The position numbers and the translations under genes are program-made. Under the pieces are notes generated by a model that was not told the origin of the DNA, searched no databases, and worked only from the letters and a program-made list of their open reading frames with translations. A DNA stretch of 64,000 bases from Zeus faber (lineage: Eukaryota; Chordata; Actinopteri; Zeiformes; Zeidae): the NCBI GenBank assembly GCA_960531495.1, contig OY482846.1:36563565-36627564 (forward strand). Reading direction: 5' to 3'. Shown here in pieces: positions 35,571-48,645 of the stretch. Each line of letters opens with the position of its first letter. Position 1 is the stretch's first letter.

Positions 35571-36585
35571 CTTAGGATTAGGGTTAGGGTTAGGGTTAGG
35601 GTTAGGTTTAGGGTTAGGGTTAGGGTTAGAGCTGGGGTTAGGCTTAGGGTTAGGGTTAGGGTTAGGGTAAGGGTTAGTGAACTATAGACAGGGTTAGGGT
35701 TAGGGTTAGGGGTTAGGGTTAGGGTTAGGGTTAGGGTTAGGGGTTAGGGTTAGGGTTAGGGTAAGAGTAAGGCTTCGGGTTAGTGAACTCTATACAGGGT
35801 TAGGTTTAGGGTTAGGGTTAGGGTTAGGGGTAAGGTTTAGGGGTTAGGGTTGGGGTTAGGGTTAGTGAACTCTAGACTGGGATAGGGTTGGGTTTAGGGG
35901 ATGCGGTTAGCGTAAGGGTTAGGGTTAGGGTTAGGATTAGGGTTAGGGTTAGGGTTAGGGTTAGGGTTAGGGTTAGGATTAGGGTTAGGGTTAGAGTAGA
36001 TTTTAGGTTTTAGTTTTCAGAGTTTGGGTAACGGTTAGTGAACTGGAGACTGGGTTAGGGTTAGGATTGGGTTAGGGGTAAGGGTTAGGGTTAGGGTTAG
36101 GGTTAGTTAACTGTAGAGTGGATTAGGGGTTAGGGGTTAGGGTTAGGGTTAGGGTTGGGGTTTAGGGTTAGGGTTAGGGTTAGTGGTTAGGGGTTTGGGT
36201 TAGGATTAGGCTTAAGGTTATGGTTTAGGGTGGGGTAAGGGCAAGGCTTTGGGTAGAGGTTAGGGTAAGGGTTAGGGTTAGGGTTAGGGTTAGGTTTAGG
36301 GTTAGGGTTAGGCTTAGGATTAGGGTTAGGGTTAGGGTTAGGGTTAGGTTTAGGGTTAGGGTTAGGCTTAGAGCTGGGCTTAGGGTTAAGGTTAGGGTTA
36401 GGGTAAGGGTTACTGAACTATAGACAGGGTTAGGGTTAGGGTTAGGGGTTTGGGTTAGGGTTAGGGTTAGGGTTGGGGTTAGGGTTAGCGTAAGGCTTCG
36501 GGTTAGTGAACTGTATACAGGGTTAGGTTTAGGGTTAGGGTTAGGGTTAGGGTTAGGGTTAGGGTTAGGGTTAGGGTTAGGGGTA

Positions 36586-36620
<35 letters not shown>

Positions 36621-37032
36621 AACTCTAGACTGGGATAGGGTTGGGTTTAGGGGTTTTGGTTAGCGTAAGGGTTAGGGTTAGGGGTAAGGGGTTTGGGTGA
36701 GGATTAGGGTTAGGGATTAGGGTAGGATTAGGGTTAGGTTCGTGAACTGTGGACTGGGTTAGGGTAAGGGTTAAGGTTAGGGCTTTGGGTTAGGGTTAGG
36801 GTTAGGGTTAGGGTTAGGGTTAGGGTTAGGGTTAAGGGTTTGGGTTAGGGTTAGGGTTAGGGTTAGGGTTAGGATTAGGGTTAGGGTTAGAGTAGATGTT
36901 AAGGTTTAGTGTTTAGAGTTAGGGTTAGGGTTAGTGAACTGTAGACTGGGTTAGGGTTAGGATTGGGTTAGGGGTAAAGGTTAGGGTTAGGGTTAGGGTT
37001 AGTTAACTCTAGCGTGGGTTAGGGGTTAGGGG

Positions 37033-37070
<38 letters not shown>

Positions 37071-37699
37071 AAGTGAACTGTAGACTGGGTTAGGTTTTGG
37101 TTTAGGGGTTAGGGTTAGGGTACGGGTTAGCGTTATTGGTTTGGGTTTGGGTTAGGATTAGGCTTAGGGTTTTGGTTTAGGGTAGGGTTAGGGTAAGGCT
37201 TTGCGTAAAGGTTAGGGTTAGGGTTAGGGTTAGGGTTAGGTTTAGGGTTAGGGTTAGGGTTATGGTTAGGGTTAGGGTTAGGGTTAAGGTTATAGCTGGG
37301 GTTAGGGTTAGTTTTAGTGTTAGGGTTAGGGTAAGGGTTAGTGAACTGTTGACTGGGTTACGGTTAGGTATAGGGGTTAGGGTTAGGGTAAGGGTTAGGG
37401 TTAGGGGTTAGGTGCTTGGGTTTGGATAAGGGTTAGGATTAGGGTTATGGTTAGGGTTAGGGTTAGGGTTAGGATTAGGTGAGAGTTTAGGGTTAGGTTT
37501 CGAATTCGGGTTAATGAATTGTAGACTGGGTTAGGGTTAGGGTTAGGGTTAGGGTTAATGAACTGTAGACTGGGTTAGGGGTTAAGGGTTAGGGTTTGAG
37601 TTTAGGGTTAGGGTTAGGGTTAGTGAACGGTACACTGGGTTAGGGTTAGATTTAGGGGTTAGGGTTAGCGTAAGGGTTAGGGTTAGGGGTAAGGGGTTT

Positions 37700-37973
37700 G
37701 GGTTAGGATTAGGGATAGGCTTTAGAGTAGGGTTATGGTTAAGGTTAGTGAGCTGTAGATTGAGTTACGGTTAGGGTTAGGCATTAGGGTTAGGGTTAGG
37801 GTTAGGGTTAGGATTAGGGTTAGGGTTAGGGTTAGGGTTAGGGTTAGGGTAAGTGAACTATAGACTGGGTTAGGGTTTGGGTTAGGGTTAGGGTTAGGGT
37901 TAGGATTAGGGTTAGGGTTAGGGTTAGTGAACGGTACACTGGGTTAGGGTTAGGGTTTGGGTTAGGGTTACGG

Positions 37974-38014
<41 letters not shown>

Positions 38015-38265
38015 GGTTAGGATTACGGTTAGGGTTAGGGTTAGGGTTAGGGTTAGGGTTAGGGTTAGTGAACTGTAGACTTGGTTAGGGTTTGGGTTAG
38101 GGTTAGGGTAAGGATTAGGGTTAGGCTTAGGGTTAGGGTAGAGGTTAGCGTTAGTTTTCGGGTTAGGGTTAGTGAACTGTATACTGGGTTAGGGTTAGGG
38201 GTTAGGGTTAGGGTAAGGGTTAGGGTCATGGTTAGTGAACTGCAGACTGGGTTAGGGGTTAGGGG

Positions 38266-38300
<35 letters not shown>

Positions 38301-39111
38301 TGAACTGTATACTGGGTTAGGGTTTTGTTTAGGGGTTAGGGTTAGGGTAAGGGTTAGGGTTAGGGGTTAGGGGTTTGGGTTAGGATTAGGGTTAGGGTTA
38401 GGGTTAGGGGTTAGGGTTAGGGTTAGGGTTAGGGTTAGGGTTAGGGTTAGGGGTAAGGGGTTTGGGTTAGGATTAGGGATAGGCTTTAGAGTAGGGTTAG
38501 GGTTAAGGTTAGTGAGCTGTAGATTGAGTTACGGTTATGGTTAGGCTTTAGGGTTAGGGTTAGGGTTAGGGTTAGGATTAGGGTTAGGGTTAGGGTTAGG
38601 GTTAGGTTTAGGGTTAGTGAACTGTAGACTGGGTTAGGGTTAGGGTTAGGGTTAATGAACTGTAGACTGGGTTAGGGGTTAAGGGTTAGGGTTTGGGTTA
38701 GGGTTAGGGTTAGGGTTAGGATTAGGGTTAGGGTTAGGGTTAGTGTTAGTGAACGGTACACTGGGTTAGGGTTAGGGTTTGGGTTAGGGTTAGGGTTAGG
38801 GTTAGGGTTAGGGTTAGGGTTAGGGTTTAGTGTTAGGGTTAGGGTTAGGGTTAGGGTTAGGATTACGGTTAGGGTTAGGGTTAGGGTTAGGGTTAGGGTT
38901 AGTGAACTGTAGACTGGGTTAGGGTTTGGGTTAGGGTTAGGGTAAGGATTAGGGTTAGGCTTAGGGTTAGGGTAGAGGTTAGCGTTAGTTTTCGGGTTAG
39001 GGTTAGTGAACTGTATACTGGGTTAGGGTTAGGGGTTAGGGTTAGGGTAAGGGTTAGGGTCATGGATAGTGAACTGCAGACTGGGTTAGGGGTTAGGGGT
39101 TAGGGTTAGGG

Positions 39112-39146
<35 letters not shown>

Positions 39147-39400
39147 TGAACTGTATACTGGGTTAGGGTTTTGTTTAGGGGTTAGGGTTAGGGTAAGGGT
39201 TAGGGTTAGGGGTTAGGGGTTTGGGTTAGGATTAGGGTTAGGGTTAGGGGTTAGGGTTAGGGTTAGGGTTAGGGTTAGGGTTAGGGTTAGGGTTAGGGGT
39301 AAGGGGTTTGGGTTAGGATTAGGGATAGGCTTTAGAGTAGGGTTAGGGTTAAGGTTAGTGAGCTGTAGATTGAGTTACGGTTAGGGTTAGGCTTTAGGGT
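37700..39400 (+). repeat. About 0.83-kb tandem duplication within the array
   Basis: Landmarks repeat in the same order with offsets of 822-846 bp: GAACGGTACACTGGG (37929/38751), GGTAAGGATTAGGG (38107/38941), GGGTCATGG (38224/39058), AGGCTTTAGAGTAGGG (38481/39327). Further copies of the last landmark at 37717, 39664, 40029 and in the right block show more rounds of duplication. Confidence 0.8.
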
Positions 39401-39907
39401 TAGGGTTAGGGTTAGGGTTAGGATTAGGGTTAGGGTTAGGGTTAGGGTTAGGGTTAGGGTTAGTGAACTGTAGACTGGGTTAGGGTTAGGGTTAGGGTTA
39501 GGGTTAGGGTTAATGAACTGTAGACTGGGTTAGGGGTTAAGGGTTCGGGTTTGAGTTTAGGGTTAGTGAACGGTATACTGGGTAAGGGTTAGATTTAGTG
39601 GTTAGGGTTAGGGTTAGGGTTAGGGTTAGGGGTAGGGTCAGGGTTAGGGTTAGGGTTAGGGTTAGGCTTTAGAGTAGGGTTATGGTTAAGGTTAGTGAGC
39701 TGTAGATTGAGTTACGGTTAGGGTTAGGCGTTAGGGTTAGGGTTAGGGGTAGGGTTAGGATAAGGGTTAGGGTTAGGTTAGGGTTAGGGTTAGGGTAAGG
39801 GTTCGTGAACTGTAGACTGGGTTAGGGTTTGGGTTAGGGTTAAGGTTAGGGTTAGGATTAGGGTGAGGGTTATGGTTAGGGTTAGTGAACGGTACACTGG
39901 GTTAGGG

Positions 39908-39948
<41 letters not shown>

Positions 39949-40277
39949 GGTTAGGGTTAGGGTTAGGGGTTAGGGGTTAGGGTTAGGGTTAGGGTTAGGG
40001 GTAAGGGGTTTGGGTTAGGATTAGGGATAGGCTTTAGAGTAGGGTTAGGGTTAAGGTTAGTGAGCTGTAGATTGAGTTACGGTTAGGGTTGGGCCTTGGG
40101 GTTAGTGTTAGGGTTAGGGTTAGCATTAGGGTTAGGGTTAGGGTTAGGGTAGAGGTTAGGGTTAGTTTTTCGGGATTGGGTTAGTGAACTGTATACTGGG
40201 TTAGGGTTAGGGGTTAGGGTTAGGGTAAGGGTTAGGGTTATGGTTAGTGAACTGCAGACTGGGTTAGGGGTTAGGGG

Positions 40278-40314
<37 letters not shown>

Positions 40315-40316
<2 letters not shown>

Positions 40317-43300
40317 TTCAAGGTTCAAGATTCAAGATTTTTATTTGTCACATACATATACATACTTCCATACATATATGCAGTGAAATGTAATGCAACG
40401 CACCCGGTGATAGCACACAATATGTCCTAGGAAAAAATAAAAAAATAAAATAAAATAAAAAGTTGAAAATTCCTTTCTAATAGACCGACTAACTGACTCC
40501 TAAAACGTAATACAGTAAGTGGAATGTTTATAGAATAAGATAAAAATATATAGAATAAAATACAATAAAAATAAATTGAAATAAAATGGAATAGCTAGAA
40601 GGAATATGCCTATGTATATACAGATATGTGCATTTAATGTGGCATGTGAATTAAAGTGGCGTGTGAATGTGAATAGTGTGAGGTAGTGTTTGGGATAATA
40701 CAGCACAGTATACAACAGTACGGCGCAGCAATTCGGCATCACGAATAACCCTGAACAGTGACACAGTATGCGGTACAGTATGCTACATACAGTGCAGTAG
40801 GTAGTGGAGCCTAGTGCATGGCTCAGTTAGGACCCCTGGTGAGGTCAGCGTTGACAGTTCTAATGGCGTGCGGGAAAAAACTCCGTCTCAGTCTCTCTTT
40901 TCGCTGCATGACTGCGGAGGCGCTTGCCTGACCGCAGCAGCTGAAACAGTCCGTTGTTGGGGTGATGAGGATCCTTCATGATCCTACGGGCTCTGCTACT
41001 ACACCTCCTGGTGTATAACTCCTGCAAGGGGGGGAGGGTAGTTCCAGTGGTACGTTCAGCTGAACGCACCACCCTCTGCAGGGCCCGCCTGTCCTGGGCA
41101 GTACAGTTCCCAAACCAGGCAGTGATGTTGCCTGACAGGATGCTCTCCACTGCTCCAGAGTAGAAGGACTTGAGGATCCTCACCGAGACCCGGAATTTCC
41201 TCAGCTGCCTGAGGTGGTAGAGACGCTGCCTCGCCTTTCTCACCAGAGTGTCTGTGTGAACAGTCCATGTTAAGTCCTCTGTGATGTGGACTCCCAGATA
41301 TCTGAAGCTGCTCACCCTATTGACAGAAGTCCCATTAATCCACAAGGGCGCGTGCGTCCTCGATTGTGATCCACGCCTAAAGTCCACAATCAGCTCCTTG
41401 GTTTTGCTGACGTTCAGGTGGAGGCTGTTGTCCTGGCACCAGAGTGACAGGTCAGCCACCTCCTCGCGGTAGGCCTTCTCATTGCAGTCGGTGATCAGGC
41501 CCACGACCACGGTGTCGTCAGCAAACTTGATGATGGTGTTGGAGCTGGACCTGGCCACACAGTCATGTGTGTACAGGGAGTACAGTAGGGGGCTGAGGAC
41601 GCAGCCCTGGGGGGATCCTGTGTTCAGGGTGAGGGAGCTTGACATGTACTTCCCCACCTTGACCACCTGGGGGCGGCCTGTGAGGAAGTCCAGGATCCAG
41701 GTGCACAGCGGACCATTCAATCCTAGCTCCATCAGCTTGACAGCCAGTCTGGTGGGAACTATGGTGTTGAAAGCTGAACTATAATCAATGAACAGCATTC
41801 TCACATAGGCCCCCTTCTGGCCATCCAGGTGCGTGAGCGTGGTGTGCAGTACCTGGGAGACCGCGTCATCCGTGGATCTGTTCTGCCAGTACGCGATCTG
41901 CAACGGGTCCAAGGTGCGGGGGAGGGAGGCGCAGATGTAATCCTTAATCAGCCTCTCGAAATACTTCATGACCACCGAGGTGAGGGCCACCGGACGGTAG
42001 TCATTCAGGCAGGCAGGAGAGATGATCTTCGGGACAGGAACGACGGTGGACCTCTTGAAGCAGGATGGGACCACTTATTCAGCCAGGGAGATGTTGAATA
42101 TTGTGGTGAACACCGGAGCTAGCTGGTTAGCACAGGTCTTCAGTACTCGTCCAGATATGCCATCTGGGCCCGCAGCTTTCCTGGTGTTCACCCGCATCAA
42201 AGCCCTCCTGACCTCGTGCACGGACACTGAGAGTGCGCGCTCATCCCCAGCGGTGTAGCTCCAATTAGCCGGCGAGCTAGCGGTGCTGCTGCCAGACTCG
42301 AACCGCGCATAAAAGGAGTTCAGTTGGTTGGCCAGGGAGGCGTCCACACTCGTGGCTGGGGAGGAGCTGCTCTTGTAGTTTGTTATTGTTCGCAGCCCCT
42401 CCCACAAGCGTCTTGTGTCCCCCCGCTCCATCTACAGCTCCACGGTGTCTCTGTACGTCCGTTTGGCGTCCCTCACCGCCCTCCGCAGATTGTACGACGC
42501 CGCTTTGTAATTGTCCATGTTACCAGATACAAGTCCGTCGTTGTAAGCGGCCGTGCGCGCATTCAGAGTGCAGCGGATGGATTTATCAACCCATGGTTTC
42601 TGGTTTGGAAATATCCGAACTTTCACCGTGGGAACGATTTCATCCACGAGCGTAGCCACAAAACTCACTACAGCCTCCGTAAACTCGCTGACGTCACTTG
42701 AACTTGTTTGGAACATGTCCCAGTCTACGTCAGTCAGAGCGTCCTGAAGCGCAGCCTCTGATTGGTCCGTCCACCGCTTCACTTCCCTCGTCATCACCAG
42801 ATCCCGCGCGATCAGAGGCCTGTAAACAGGAAGCAACGAGATCGCGGCGTGATCTGATTTCCCGAAAGCAGGGAGCGACACGGGCTTGTATCCGTTCTTG
42901 TAAGGAGTGTAACAATGGTCCAGAGTTCTGTCTCCCCTGGTGGCACACGTGATGTGTTGGTGGAAATTCGGCAGAACTTTTTTAAGGTTGGCCCTGTTAA
43001 AGTCCCCAGTCACCACCACAGCCGCGTCGGGATGTTTGTTTTGAAATCCGCACAACACATCGTACAGAACCGACAGAGCTGCGTCGGTGTCCGCTTGCGG
43101 TGGGATATAAACGGCTGTAATGATGACCGTGCTGAATTCCCGGGGGAGATAAAATGGACGGCATAGTATGGTCAGCTGTTCCAGGTTCGGCGAGCAGGAG
43201 TGGGAGAGGAATTTGGTGTTGTTGGCGTTACACCAGCGGTGGTTTACCATTAGGCAGACGCCTCCACCTTTGGATTTCCCCGACTCTCCCGTTCTGTCGC

Positions 43301-43828
43301 CGCGGAACACGGAGAAGGCCTTGGCTGGACGTATGGCTTCATCCGGCACCAGTGGGGTCAGCCATGTTTCCATCAGGCAGAGCACGCAACAGTTCCTCGT
43401 GTCTCGCTGGAATTGAATCCTCGCTCGAAGTTCATCCATCTTGTTCTCCAGGGACTGGACGTTAGCAAGAAGGATGCTTGGCAGAGGTGGACGGTAAGGT
43501 TGCGTCCTCATTCTGACCCGAATGCCGCCTTGTTTACCTCGGTGCTTCCTCCGTGGGCCGGCTCGTGGAACAGCGACGCCATTTTTGTTGTAGTTGTTGT
43601 TGCAAGTGTTCCCGCGTAGGATTTCCGCCGGCCACTCTGCTCCCACGGATAAAAAGTCCCAAAGTTGTTCGTTTAGGGAAATTTTTATATCCATGAGTGC
43701 ATCGCGGTCGTATACGTTAATTGTTGATGTTTTTTGTGATAAAAAAAGGAAAAAAATACTAAAGAGTGAGAAAGTAACCGGAGCGCCGGCGCAGGCGACC
43801 GCTAGGGGCGGCGCCACTATCGCCACGG
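40315..43828 (-). mobile_element. Nearly full-length L2/CR1-like LINE inserted in the telomeric array
   Basis: TTAGGG repeats lie on both sides. On the minus strand the 5' end begins at about 43828 right at the start of the ORF, so some 5' UTR is probably missing. The ORF runs to 40860 and the 3' UTR to about 40315, ending TGTGACAAATAAAAATCTTG plus a short ATCTTGA-type repeat tail. Four further partial copies lie elsewhere in the window in non-telomeric DNA, so the family is not telomere-specific. The target duplication cannot be recognised because the target is itself repetitive. Confidence 0.9.
40860..43826 (-). pseudogene. LINE ORF2-type protein: APE endonuclease plus reverse transcriptase, two in-frame stops
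   Basis: Three abutting segments lie in one frame: 43826-42432, 42431-42075 and 42074-40860, separated only by TAG (42434-42432) and TAA (42077-42075). The first, about 464 codons, holds the APE-type endonuclease: NVQS near residue 122, METW near 152, Y.PP near 240, GDFN near 274, RTLDH near 300 and SDH near 324, i.e. the expected catalytic series. The middle has the pre-RT block RKAAGPDGISGRVLK. The last has RT motifs [10 protein letters not shown] (about 95), [12 protein letters not shown] (153) and FADD (184), then SFRYLGVHI and a C-terminal [14 protein letters not shown]. No frameshift interrupts about 990 codons. Both stops fall where a Gln codon could have lost one C to T (CAG, CAA); that is inference. 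The element would bind and reverse-transcribe its own RNA; this copy should not make the full protein. Confidence 0.9.
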
Positions 43829-44530
43829 GTTAGGGTTAGGGTTAGGGTTAGGTTTAGGGTTAGGGTTAGGGTTAGAGCTGGGGTTGGGGTTAGGGTTAGG
43901 GTTAGGGTTAGTGAACTGTAGACTGGGTTAGGGTTAGGGTTAGGGTAAAGGTTAGGTTTAGGGGTTAGGGTTAGGGTTAGGGTTAGGGTTAGGGTTAGGG
44001 TTAGGGTTAGGGTTAGAGTAAGGCTTCGGCTTAGTGAAGTGTATACAGGGTTAGGTTTAGGGTTAGGGTTAGGGGTAAGGGTTAGGGTTTAGGGATAGGG
44101 TTAGGGTTAGTGAACTCTAGACTGGGATAGGGTTGGGTTAAGGGGTTATGGTTAGCGTAAGGGGTAGGGTTAGGGGTAAGGGGTTTGGGTGAGGATTAGG
44201 GTTTGGGATTAGGGTAGGATTAGGGTTAGGTTAGTGAACTGTAGACTGGGTTAGGGTTAGGGTTAAGGTTAGGGGTTAGGGTTAGGGTTAGGGTTAGGGT
44301 TACGGTTAGGGTTAGGTTTAGGGTTAGGGTTAAGGGTTTGGGTTAGGGTTAGGGTTAGGGTTAGGGTTAGGGTTAGGGTTAGGGTTAGGGTAGATTTTAA
44401 GGTTTAGTGTTTAGAGTTAAGGTTAGGGTTAGTGAACTGTAGACTGGGTTAGGGTTAGGATTGGGTTAGGGGTATGGGTTAGGGTTAGGGTTAGGGTTAG
44501 TTAACTGTAGAGTGGGTTAGGGGTTAGGGG

Positions 44531-44566
<36 letters not shown>

Positions 44567-45476
44567 TTAAGTGAACTGTAGACTGGGTTAGGTTTAGGTT
44601 TAGGGGTTAGGGTTAGGGTAAGGGTTAGGGTTAGTGGTTAGGGGTTTGGGTTAGGATTAGGTTTAGGGTTTTGGTTTAGGGTAGGGTTACGGTAAGGGTT
44701 TGGGTACAGGTTAGGGTGAGGGTTAGGGTTAGGGTTAGGGTTAGGTTTAGGGTTAGGGTTACGGTTAGGGTTAGGGTTAGGGTTAGGGTTAGGGTTAGGG
44801 TTAGGGTTAGAGCTGGGGTTAGGCTTAGTTTTAGGGTTAGGGTTAGGGTAAGGGTTAGTGAACTGTTGACTGGGTTAGGGTTAGGTATAGGGGATAGGGT
44901 TAGGGTAAGGGTTAGGGTTTGGGGTTAGGGGCTTGGGTTTGGATAAGGGTTAGGCTTAGGGTTAGGGTTAGGGTTAGGGTTAAGGTTAGGGTTAGTGAAC
45001 TTTAGACTGGTTTAGGGTTAGGTTTAGGGGTTAGGGTAGGGTTAGGGTTAGGGTTAGGGTTAAGGATTAGTGAACTGTAGTCTGGGTTAGAGTTAGGTCT
45101 AGGGTTAGGGTTAGGGGTTAGGGGTTTGGGTTAGGGTTAGGATTAGGATTAGGGTTAGGGTTAGGGTTAGGGTAAGTGAACTGTAGACTGGGTTAGGGTT
45201 AGGGTTAGGGTAAAGGTTAGGGTTAGGGGTGAGGGTTAGGGTTAGGGCTAGGGTTAGGGTTAGGGTTAGGGTTAGGGTAAGGGTTAGGGTTAGGGTTAGG
45301 GTTAGGGTTAGGGTTAGGGTTAGGGTTAGTGAACTGTAGACTGGGCTAGGGTTTAGGGTTTGGGTTAGGGTTAGTGAACTGTAGACTGGTTTAGGGTTAG
45401 GATTAGGGTTAGGATAAGGGTTAGGGTTAGGGTTAGGAGTTAGGGGCTTGGGTTTGGGTTAGTGTTAGGGTTAGGG

Positions 45477-45519
<43 letters not shown>

Positions 45520-48500
45520 AACTGTTTACTGGGTTAGGGTTAGGTATAGGGGTTAGGGTTAGGGTAAGGGTTAGGGTTAGGAGTTAGGGGCTTGAGTTTG
45601 GATAAGGGTTAGGATTAGGGCTAGGGTTAGGGTTAGGGTTAGGGTTAGGGTTAGGGTTAGGGTTAGTGAACTTTAGACTGGGTTAGGGTTAGGTTTAGGG
45701 GTTAGGGTTCGGGTAAGGGTTAGGGTTAGGGGTTAGGAGTTAGGGGCTTGGGTTTGGATAAGGGTTAGGATTAGGATTAGGGTAAGGGTAAGGCTTTGGG
45801 TTACTGAACTGTAGACTGGGTTAGGGTTAGGGTTAGGGTTAGGGTTAGGGTTAGGGTTAGGGTTAGGGTTAGTGTTAGGGTTAGGGTTAGGGTTAGGGTT
45901 AGGGTTAGGGTTAGGGTTAGGTTAGAGTTTAGGGTTAGTTTTCGGGTTAGGGTTAATGAATTGTAGACTGGGTTTGGGTTAGGGTTAGTGAACTGTAGAC
46001 TGGTTTCGGGGTTAAGGGTTAGGGTTAGAGTTTAGGGTTAGGGTTAGTGAACGGTACACTGGGTTAGGGTTAGGTTTAGGGGTTAGGGTTAGCGTAAGGA
46101 TTAGGGTGAGGGGTAAGGGGTTTGGGTTAGGATTAGGGATAGGCTTTAGAGTAGGGTTAGGGTTAACATTAGTGAGCTGTAGATTGAGTTACGGTTAGGG
46201 TTAAGCGTTAGGGTTAGGGTTAGGGTTAGGGTTAGGATTAGGGTTAGGGTTAGGGTTAGGGTTAGGGTTAGGGTTAGTGAACTGTAGACTGGGTTAGGGT
46301 TTGGGTTAGGGTTAGGGTTAGGATTGGGGTTAGGGCTAGGGTTAGTTTTCGGGTTAGGGTTAGTGAACTGTATACTGGGTTAGGGTTAGGGGTTAGGGTT
46401 AGGGTTAGGGTAAGGGTTAGGGTTATCGTTAGTGATCTGCAGACTGGGTTAGGGGTTAGGGGTTAGGGTTAGGGTTAGGTTTTAGGGTTAGGGTTAGTGA
46501 ACTGTATACTGGGTTAGGGTTTTGTTCAGGGGTTAGGGTTAGGGTTAGGGTTAGGGTTAGGGTTAGGGTTAGGGTTAGGGTTAGTGTTAGGGTTAGGGTT
46601 AGGGTTAGGGTTAGGGTTAGGGTTAGGGTTAGGTTAGAGTTTAGGGTTAGTTTTCGGGTTAGGGTTAATGAATTGTAGACTGGGTTTGGGTTAGGGTTAG
46701 TGAACTGTAGACTGGTTTCGGGGTTAAGGGTTAGGGTTAGAGTTTAGGGTTAGGGTTAGTGAACGGTACACTGGGTTAGGGTTAGGTTTAGGGGTTAGGG
46801 TTAGCGTAAGGATTAGGGTGAGGGGTAAGGGGTTTGGGTTAGGATTAGGGATAGGCTTTAGAGTAGGGTTAGGGTTAACATTAGTGAGCTGTAGATTGAG
46901 TTACGGTTAGGGTTAAGCGTTAGGGTTAGGGTTAGGGTTAGGGTTAGGATTAGGGTTAGGGTTAGGGTTAGGGTTAGGGTTAGGGTTAGTGAACTGTAGA
47001 CTGGGTTAGGGTTTGGGTTAGGGTTAGGGTTAGGATTGGGGTTAGGGCTAGGGTTAGTTTTCGGGTTAGGGTTAGTGAACTGTATACTGGGTTAGGGTTA
47101 GGGGTTAGGGTTAGGGTTAGGGTAAGGGTTAGGGTTATCGTTAGTGATCTGCAGACTGGGTTAGGGGTTAGGGGTTAGGGTTAGGGTTAGGTTTTAGGGT
47201 TAGGGTTAGTGAACTGTATACTGGGTTAGGGTTTTGTTCAGGGGTTAGGGTTAGGGTTAGGGTTAGGGTTAGGGTTAGGGTTAGGGTTAGGGTTAGGGCT
47301 AGGGTTAGGGTAGAGGTTAGGGTTAGTTTTCGGGTTAGGGTTAGTGAACTGTATACTGGGTTAGGGTTTTTTTCAGGGGTTAGGGTTAGGGTAAGGGTTA
47401 GGGTTAGGGGTTAGGGTTAGTGGGTTAGGGTTAGGGTTAGGGTTAGGGTTCGGGTTCGGGTTAGGGTAAGGGTTAGGGTTAGTGATCTGTAGACTGGGTT
47501 AGGGTTAGGGTTAGGTTTAGGGTAAGGGTAAGGGTTAGGGTTTGTGATCTGTAGACTGGGTTAGGGTTTGGGTTAGGGTTAGGGTTAGGATTAGGGTTAG
47601 GGTTAGGGTTAGGGTAGAGGTTAGGGTTAGTGTTCGGGTTAGGGTTAGTGAACTGTATACTGGGTTAGGGTTAGGGGTTAGTGTTAGGGTAAGGGTTAGG
47701 GTTATGGTTAGTGAACTGCAGACTGGGTTAGGGGTTAGGGGCTAGGGTTCCGGTTAGGGTTAGGGGTTAGGGTTAGGGTACGTGTTCAGGGTTAGAGTTA
47801 GGGTTAGGGTTCGGGGTTAGGGTTAAGGTTTAGAGTTAGGGTTAGGGTTAGTGGGTTAGGGTTGGGGTTAGGGGTAGGGTTAGGGTTAGGGTTAGGGTTA
47901 GGGTTAGTGATCTGTAGACTGGGTTAGGGTTAGGGTTAGGGTAAGGGTTAGGGTTAGGGTTTGTGATCTGTAGACTGGGTTAGGATAATGGTTAGAGGTT
48001 AGGGTTAGGGTTTAGGGTTTAGGGTTTAGGGTTAAGGTTAGGGTTAGTAAACTGTAGACTGGGTTAGGGTTAGGTTTAGGGGTTCGGGTAAGCGTAAGGG
48101 TTAGGGTTAGGGTTAGGGGTAAGGGGTTTAGGTTATGATTAGGGTTAGGGTTTAGGCTAGGGTTAGGGTTAGGGTAAGTGATCTGTACACTTGGTTCCGG
48201 TTAGCGTTAAGGGTTAGGGTTAGGGTCAGTGTTAAGGGTTAGAGTTAGGGTTAGGGTTAGGGTTAGTGAACTGTAGACTGGGTTAGGGGTTAAGGGTTAG
48301 GGTTAGAGTTTAGGGTTAGGGTTACGGTTAGTGAACGGTACACTGGGTTAGGGTTAGGTTTAGGGGTTAGGGTTAGCGTAAGGGTTAGGGTTAGGGGTAA
48401 GGGGTTAGGGTTAGGTTTAGGGGTTAGGGTTAGCGTAATGGTTAGGGTTGGGGTTAGGGTTAGGATTACGGTTAGGGTTAGGGTTAGGGTAAGGGTTAGG

Positions 48501-48610
48501 GTTAGGGTTAGGGTTAGTGAACTGTATACTGGGTTAGGGTTAGGGGTTAGGGTTAGGGTAAGGGTTAGGGTCATGGTTAGTGAACTGCAGACTGGGTTAG
48601 GGGTTAGGGG

Positions 48611-48645
<35 letters not shown>

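Larger units (their letters stand above)
34558..40314 (+). repeat. Interstitial telomeric repeat array, left block
   Basis: About 5.76 kb of TTAGGG on the + strand, from near-perfect runs to variants (TTAGGGG, TTTAGGG, TAAGGG, GGATTAGGG). A spacer of the form GTGAACTGTAGACTGGG, with variants at several positions (TATACTGGG, CAGACTGGG, GGTACACTGGG, CTAGACTGGGA), recurs dozens of times, every 100-400 bp. The strand orientation is constant. Unique DNA lies on both sides of the whole block, so it is not a chromosome end as assembled. Open frames such as poly-VR or poly-LT are repeat translations. Confidence 0.97.

Noticed and set aside
38081..38269. Open frame of Val-Arg repeats in the telomeric array (also 44716-44928 and the Leu-Thr frame 48290-48574)
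   Set aside because: Pure translation of TTAGGG or CCCTAA repeats; no start context or conserved sequence.
41829..43833. Several + strand frames of 60-125 codons across the telomeric-block LINE
   Set aside because: Shadows of the minus-strand EN-RT ORF.
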